DNA of 7,152 nt from Deltaproteobacteria bacterium (lineage in GTDB: Bacteria > Bdellovibrionota_C > UBA2361 > SZUA-149 > JADYYL01): contig JADYYL010000121.1 in assembly GCA_020853655.1 (NCBI GenBank), forward strand, positions 1-7,152, given 5' to 3'. A program made the translations under genes and the position numbers. The notes beneath the pieces are model-generated. The model made no database searches. It saw only the letters and a list, made by a program, of their open reading frames with translations, and was not told the origin of the DNA. How positions within the stretch are numbered: the stretch's first letter is position 1; each line of letters opens with the position of its first letter. This document shows, one piece after another, positions 6,392 through 7,152 of the stretch.

Positions 6392-6940
6392 CTACTCGCG
6401 AGACCCACCCTTCTTGTAGACCGCGAAGTGTGCGCGACGATTCTGTGAATACGCGTCCTCAGACTCGCCCTGCGCAAGTGGGAGTTCCTCGCCATAGCTC
6501 ACGGTCGCGATCTGCGACGAAGGAACGCCAAGGTCGAACAACATCCGACCGACGGCCTTCGCACGTCGCTCACCGAGCGCCATATTGTACTCGCTGGTTC
6601 CGCGGCTATCGCAATGTCCTTCGACATCAACTCGAAGCGTGGTATCGGCTCGGAGCGCCGTGGCGACGTCCTTCACGGTCTGCTGATATTCAGAGCCGAT
6701 GGACGTCGAATCGAATTCGAAAAGGATGTCCTGAAACCGGCCGCCGGCTTGCGCGTTCGGGATCGTCGCGCCATCTCCCCAACGGTCTTGTCCTTGGAGC
6801 GCGAGATCAGAATCGCTGAGCGTTCCCGTTCCATCCCCATCCGCACCACCTGACCCGCTCTTCGAGCAGCCACTCAACTGGATGCCTGCCAGCGCAACGC
6901 AAAGAAACAATTTCCAGTGCAAGCCCCTCTTCCTTTCCAT
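6392..6940 (-). CDS. pal: Pal, peptidoglycan-associated outer-membrane lipoprotein
   Basis: 182 residues from the ATG at 6940, preferred over an in-frame ATG at 6997 because it has GGAG 6 bases upstream and places a lipoprotein signal right at the start: basic MERKR, hydrophobic core, lipobox LSGC with lipidated C25. Ser follows at +2, compatible with outer-membrane sorting. A Gly/Asp/Ser-rich linker (26-66) leads to an OmpA-type peptidoglycan-binding domain (~69-175) with ILFEFDS, VEGHCDSRGTSEYNMALG, ERRAKAV and QNRRAHF. By comparison with other OmpA domains, D111 and R126 would hold the diaminopimelate of peptidoglycan. Pal normally works with TolA/TolB to hold the outer membrane to the cell wall during division. 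Here no tolB or cpoB flanks it. The Cys at 110 replaces the Ala or Thr of enterobacterial Pal. A generic OmpA-domain lipoprotein is the alternative, but the GERRA/SRGTSEYN match favours Pal. Confidence 0.92.
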   Translation of the reverse strand: MERKRGLHWKLFLCVALAGIQLSGCSKSGSGGADGDGTGTLSDSDLALQGQDRWGDGATIPNAQAGGRFQDILFEFDSTSIGSEYQQTVKDVATALRADTTLRVDVEGHCDSRGTSEYNMALGERRAKAVGRMLFDLGVPSSQIATVSYGEELPLAQGESEDAYSQNRRAHFAVYKKGGSRE

Positions 6941-7152
6941 GCTCAACTCCAAATCTTTCAACGCCGGTTCTCTTCTCAAATGCGCTGGAGCGGTCACCGA
7001 CCCCGCCCTCTCGCGACCGAAGGCCGCACAGGGCAGCCACGAAACGAATTGTTCGCGATCCCGTAGAGGGAAAGCGAAGTTGCTCTATATATGCAAGTTC
7101 ACCCAAAGGGATCGAGCAAAATCTCCACCGTCACCACCGAACTTGCGATCGC
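6941..7152. other. Upstream region of pal, no confident gene
   Basis: 212 bases hold no convincing gene. On the minus strand two frames are open from the edge, ending at stops 7099-7101 and 7085-7087; either could be the tail of an upstream gene, but neither resembles the end of TolB. On the plus strand ATG at 7091 opens a frame (MQVHPKGSSKISTVTTELAI) that runs off the edge without a stop, and could be the start of a divergent gene; no clear ribosome site precedes it. A small GC-rich hairpin (7013-7027, six paired bases including one G-T, three-base loop) lies in what would be the pal leader. Confidence 0.5.
7086..7092 (-). promoter_or_regulatory. AT-rich tract, possible -10 element for pal
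   Basis: On the minus strand the sequence reads GCATATATAGAG, the most AT-rich short stretch upstream of pal. It could be a -10 box, but no good -35 lies 16-18 bases before it, and the leader would be about 140 bases long. It also touches the ATG of the possible divergent frame at 7091. Confidence 0.2.

Noticed and set aside
6269..6975. Shared 9-mer GAAGAGAAC before moxR (6277-6269) and before pal (6975-6967)
   Set aside because: It is purine-rich leader sequence, sits at different distances from the two starts, and could occur by chance; no further flanking match.
6941..6997. Extended pal start at 6997
   Set aside because: It would place 19 extra residues before the lipoprotein signal; the ATG at 6940 has GGAG at good spacing.
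1..7152. CRISPR array, tRNA, rRNA, insertion sequence or prophage
   Set aside because: No regularly spaced repeats, no cloverleaf or rRNA-like sequence, and no transposase, integrase or terminal inverted repeats were recognised on either strand.

Overview
The window carries one long gene cluster, all read on the minus strand, so transcription runs from right to left. It is a MoxR/Bat ("Bacteroides aerotolerance"-type) operon preceded by a peptidoglycan-associated lipoprotein gene. In transcription order the genes are: pal (6940-6392), moxR-type AAA+ ATPase (6266-5280), DUF58 protein (5228-4284), a short single-pass membrane protein resembling DUF4381/BatD C-termini (4284-3613), batA (3616-2585), batB (2571-1558), batC (1561-362) and the first 119 codons of batD (359 to the left edge). 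No RNA gene, insertion sequence, CRISPR array or prophage was seen.

The host is a Gram-negative bacterium: there is an outer-membrane Pal lipoprotein with a lipobox, signal peptides of the Sec type, and a diderm-style envelope operon. Coding DNA is moderately GC-rich. The Pal signature with Cys in the GHCDSRGT motif, and a Bat operon beside pal, would suit a deltaproteobacterial-type lineage (Myxococcota, Desulfobacterota, Binatota or similar), but this placement is inference and weak.

Layout: the right edge (6941-7152) is a leader or intergenic stretch with an AT-rich TATATATA-like tract and possibly the end of another gene. Between pal and moxR lies a 125-base spacer, more AT-rich than the genes, holding overlapping palindromes built from AGTAAT/ATTACT half-sites inside a candidate promoter, plus three copies of a CACTAG word. 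From moxR to batD the genes are tightly packed: one 51-base gap after moxR, then overlaps of 1 base (DUF58/short gene), 4 bases (short gene/batA) and 4 bases (batB/batC), and gaps of 13 (batA/batB) and 2 bases (batC/batD). This is the signature of a single co-translated transcript.

How the genes work together (inference from families): MoxR ATPases act as chaperones that remodel VWA-domain partners. Here three proteins carry a complete MIDAS metal site: cytoplasmic DUF58 and membrane-anchored BatA and BatB. BatC offers periplasmic TPR repeats on a long, charged, disordered tail, and BatD a secreted beta-rich adhesion-like domain. The likely product is an inner-membrane/periplasmic complex involved in envelope integrity or stress resistance. 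Its biochemical role is still not settled in any organism. Pal next door links the outer membrane to peptidoglycan, which fits an envelope theme.
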